DNA of 7,957 nt, from assembly GCA_903881265.1 (NCBI GenBank), contig CAIRSV010000132.1, positions 1-7,957 on the forward strand. The letters run 5' to 3'. This DNA is from an uncultured Bacteroidota bacterium (GTDB lineage: Bacteria; Bacteroidota; Bacteroidia; Chitinophagales; Chitinophagaceae). A program made the translations under genes and the position numbers. The notes under the pieces are model-generated. The model had not been told where the DNA came from and ran no database searches. It worked only from the letters and a program-made list of their open reading frames with translations. Shown here one piece after another: positions 7,701 through 7,957 of the stretch; the stretch's first letter is position 1, and every line of letters begins with the position of its first letter.

Positions 7701-7957
7701 CAATCAAGCATAGGAATGCATTGCAAACGTGGACATCAACGCCTGTATTGCTTGGCGCAGCGCCTCTCACCTATAATTTTTCTACTTCGTCGTCTAAGGC
7801 ATTCGGCAATAATTTGAGCGAAGTGGAGCCGGGGATATGGGCTTTTTATTCAGGCGATTTAGCAAGCGATGAGAATATTGATTTATTAGACGCGCAGGAA
7901 CTGGAGGCGGATATTCAGTATTTTCAATATGGTTATTTTGCCACTGATTTGAATGGG
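4745..7957 (+). CDS. Large secreted modular protein: Ig-like repeats, SprB repeat, dockerin-like tail (C-terminus cut by window edge)
   Basis: The frame is open from the stop at 4721 to the right edge, giving 1071 residues from the ATG at 4745. A hydrophobic segment LFSSLLFLMLVVLSFFANS (30-48), preceded by Lys26 and Arg28, forms a signal peptide cut near Gln49. Order of modules: beta-sandwich domain opening AGWDF (about 50-236); He_PIG-type Ig domain with GLPAGLSLN and ISGTP (240-322); three tandem Ig-like repeats (323-574); a second beta-sandwich of the kind ending NWRIDDIKISVSV (575-763); a SprB-type repeat with NCHGG and AGVYTVRVTD (773-842); a short Ig/PKD-like region (845-909); and a tail module from LNLKLYLQSYY (911) to YSGDLASDENIDLLD, a dockerin-like calcium loop with Asp1038, Asp1042, Asn1044 and Asp1049. 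No catalytic domain is visible, so an adhesive or surface-scaffold role is inferred. Export by the type IX system is likely from family knowledge, but the sorting domain is not in view. The alternative ATG at 4856 would leave a signal peptide with no positive charge. Confidence 0.92.
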   Translation, partial: MLFIQSVDSYKGEYSTAYFSKSASSKYRGLFSSLLFLMLVVLSFFANSQNLIAGWDFQTTVNGGTAMQVAPNSPTVILANVGTGSLYLNGTNGSGSWVAATSGNQLTSFAGTTLNATTGFSTATTGAASLALVNTTANGKSMVFVLTMTGRSNLIVSYATQRTTSGFTTQVWDYSTDGLNWTGAQTVSTIPTSYAVQTLSTITGLNNAATAYIRVTFAGASSAGGNNRLDNIQFTASESSPVVASNTANGTVGIPFSYFITASNSPSSYAATGLPAGLSLNTITGEISGTPLSSLIASLVTISASNISGTGSGVLTLTIAKGTQAINFSSLPTKTYGDSSFLLTATGGPSGNPVTYTSSSPSVASISGNVVNIVGAGSTIITASQLGNSNYFAAADVLQTLNVNQATQTISFASLPSKVITDPPFALNAVGGASGNSILYASADTSVAKVIGNVVTIQGAGTTAITASQAGNSNYEMAADVTQLLTVNLLSQVINFGSLPSKLVTDPPFTLTATGGGSGNVIQYTSSNPAVASITGNIVTIVGAGVTTITASQAGNGIYSQASVVTQTLFVNAASSLVTYTFGTAANPTANPTAGVPISNLSFSAISQGNNANINQPSITLTTTSASSNSGASGEINAGITARNRNFQSDSSAYFELTLTPSAGNTVTINGLNFGSRSTSTGPTTLDIRSSATNYSTSLASMQVLANSTWTLVNPVFTSLSSTGPMTLRMYGYVSGGSGSVATGASANNWRIDDIKISVSVSTSYACTIAASVTSSAINCHGGSSLITVSTTGSNGTLQYQLNNNANQNSNQFANVTAGVYTVRVTDAFLCSATTIVTLTEPATAVVSASDVTACAGTPVTLVGYPAGGQFSVPNPYNGVSTSFTYTYIDSVGCISVSSPATITVTPCAVLNLKLYLQSYYIGAGMMAPVLFNQGVSVATDVTDDIIVELHDENTYGIVTSGIATLHTDGTATISFPSISGMFYVAIKHRNALQTWTSTPVLLGAAPLTYNFSTSSSKAFGNNLSEVEPGIWAFYSGDLASDENIDLLDAQELEADIQYFQYGYFATDLNG
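5711..6466 (+). repeat. Three tandem 84-residue Ig-like repeats within the large secreted protein
   Basis: Three consecutive units of exactly 252 bp (5711-5962, 5963-6214, 6215-6466) encode 84-residue repeats with no insertion or deletion between them. Hand counts give about 58-63% identity for each pair. Shared landmarks are I-x-F-x-SLP near the start, FxLxAxGG, SGN, GNxV-x-I-x-GAG, ITASQ-x-GN and a closing L-x-VN. This is the bacterial Ig-like type often found in strings in Bacteroidota and other surface proteins, serving as a stalk or spacer. The similarity is mainly at protein level; the DNA has drifted, so the duplications are not recent. Confidence 0.9.

Overview
The window reads as the chromosome of a member of the Bacteroidota. 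The signs are a Bacteroidota-style HtpG (GHFGLGFYSAFMVA, NQVAFSGA), two large secreted multidomain proteins built from modules common in that phylum (Omp28-like thioredoxin, SprB repeat, dockerin-like tail), translation starts preceded by AT-rich sequence without a clear Shine-Dalgarno, and a promoter candidate of the TTTG / TAnnTTTG type. The tail module of the last protein recalls Chitinophagales or Saprospiria, but the lineage cannot be fixed from this window.

Layout from left to right. (1) Positions 1-1277, minus strand: N-terminal 425 residues of a secreted protein with a signal peptide, a jelly-roll-like domain, an Ig-like linker and an Omp28-type thioredoxin-fold domain with a CQWC motif. 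Its C-terminus lies beyond the left edge. (2) 1278-1405: divergent intergenic region carrying promoter signals. (3) 1406-3286, plus: complete htpG, the bacterial Hsp90. (4) 3287-3384: a short gap filled almost completely by an inverted array of degenerate 7-bp units around a 10-bp perfect stem; it probably works as the htpG terminator. (5) 3385-4512, plus: complete FAD-dependent oxidoreductase of the DAO superfamily, substrate unknown. (6) 4513-4744: intergenic, with a weak promoter candidate and a decayed 19-bp copy of the heptad element. (7) 4745-7957, plus: a secreted modular protein of at least 1071 residues, cut by the right edge. It has two beta-sandwich domains, a He_PIG Ig domain, three tandem 84-residue Ig-like repeats, a SprB repeat, and a tail module ending in a dockerin-like calcium site.

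The genes do not form an obvious pathway. HtpG and the oxidoreductase are cytoplasmic, and the two flanking proteins are exported. The exported proteins are probably carried by the type IX secretion system, but any sorting domain lies outside the window. The most unusual feature is the heptad-built palindrome between htpG and the oxidoreductase gene, whose two arms differ in length by exactly two 7-bp units.
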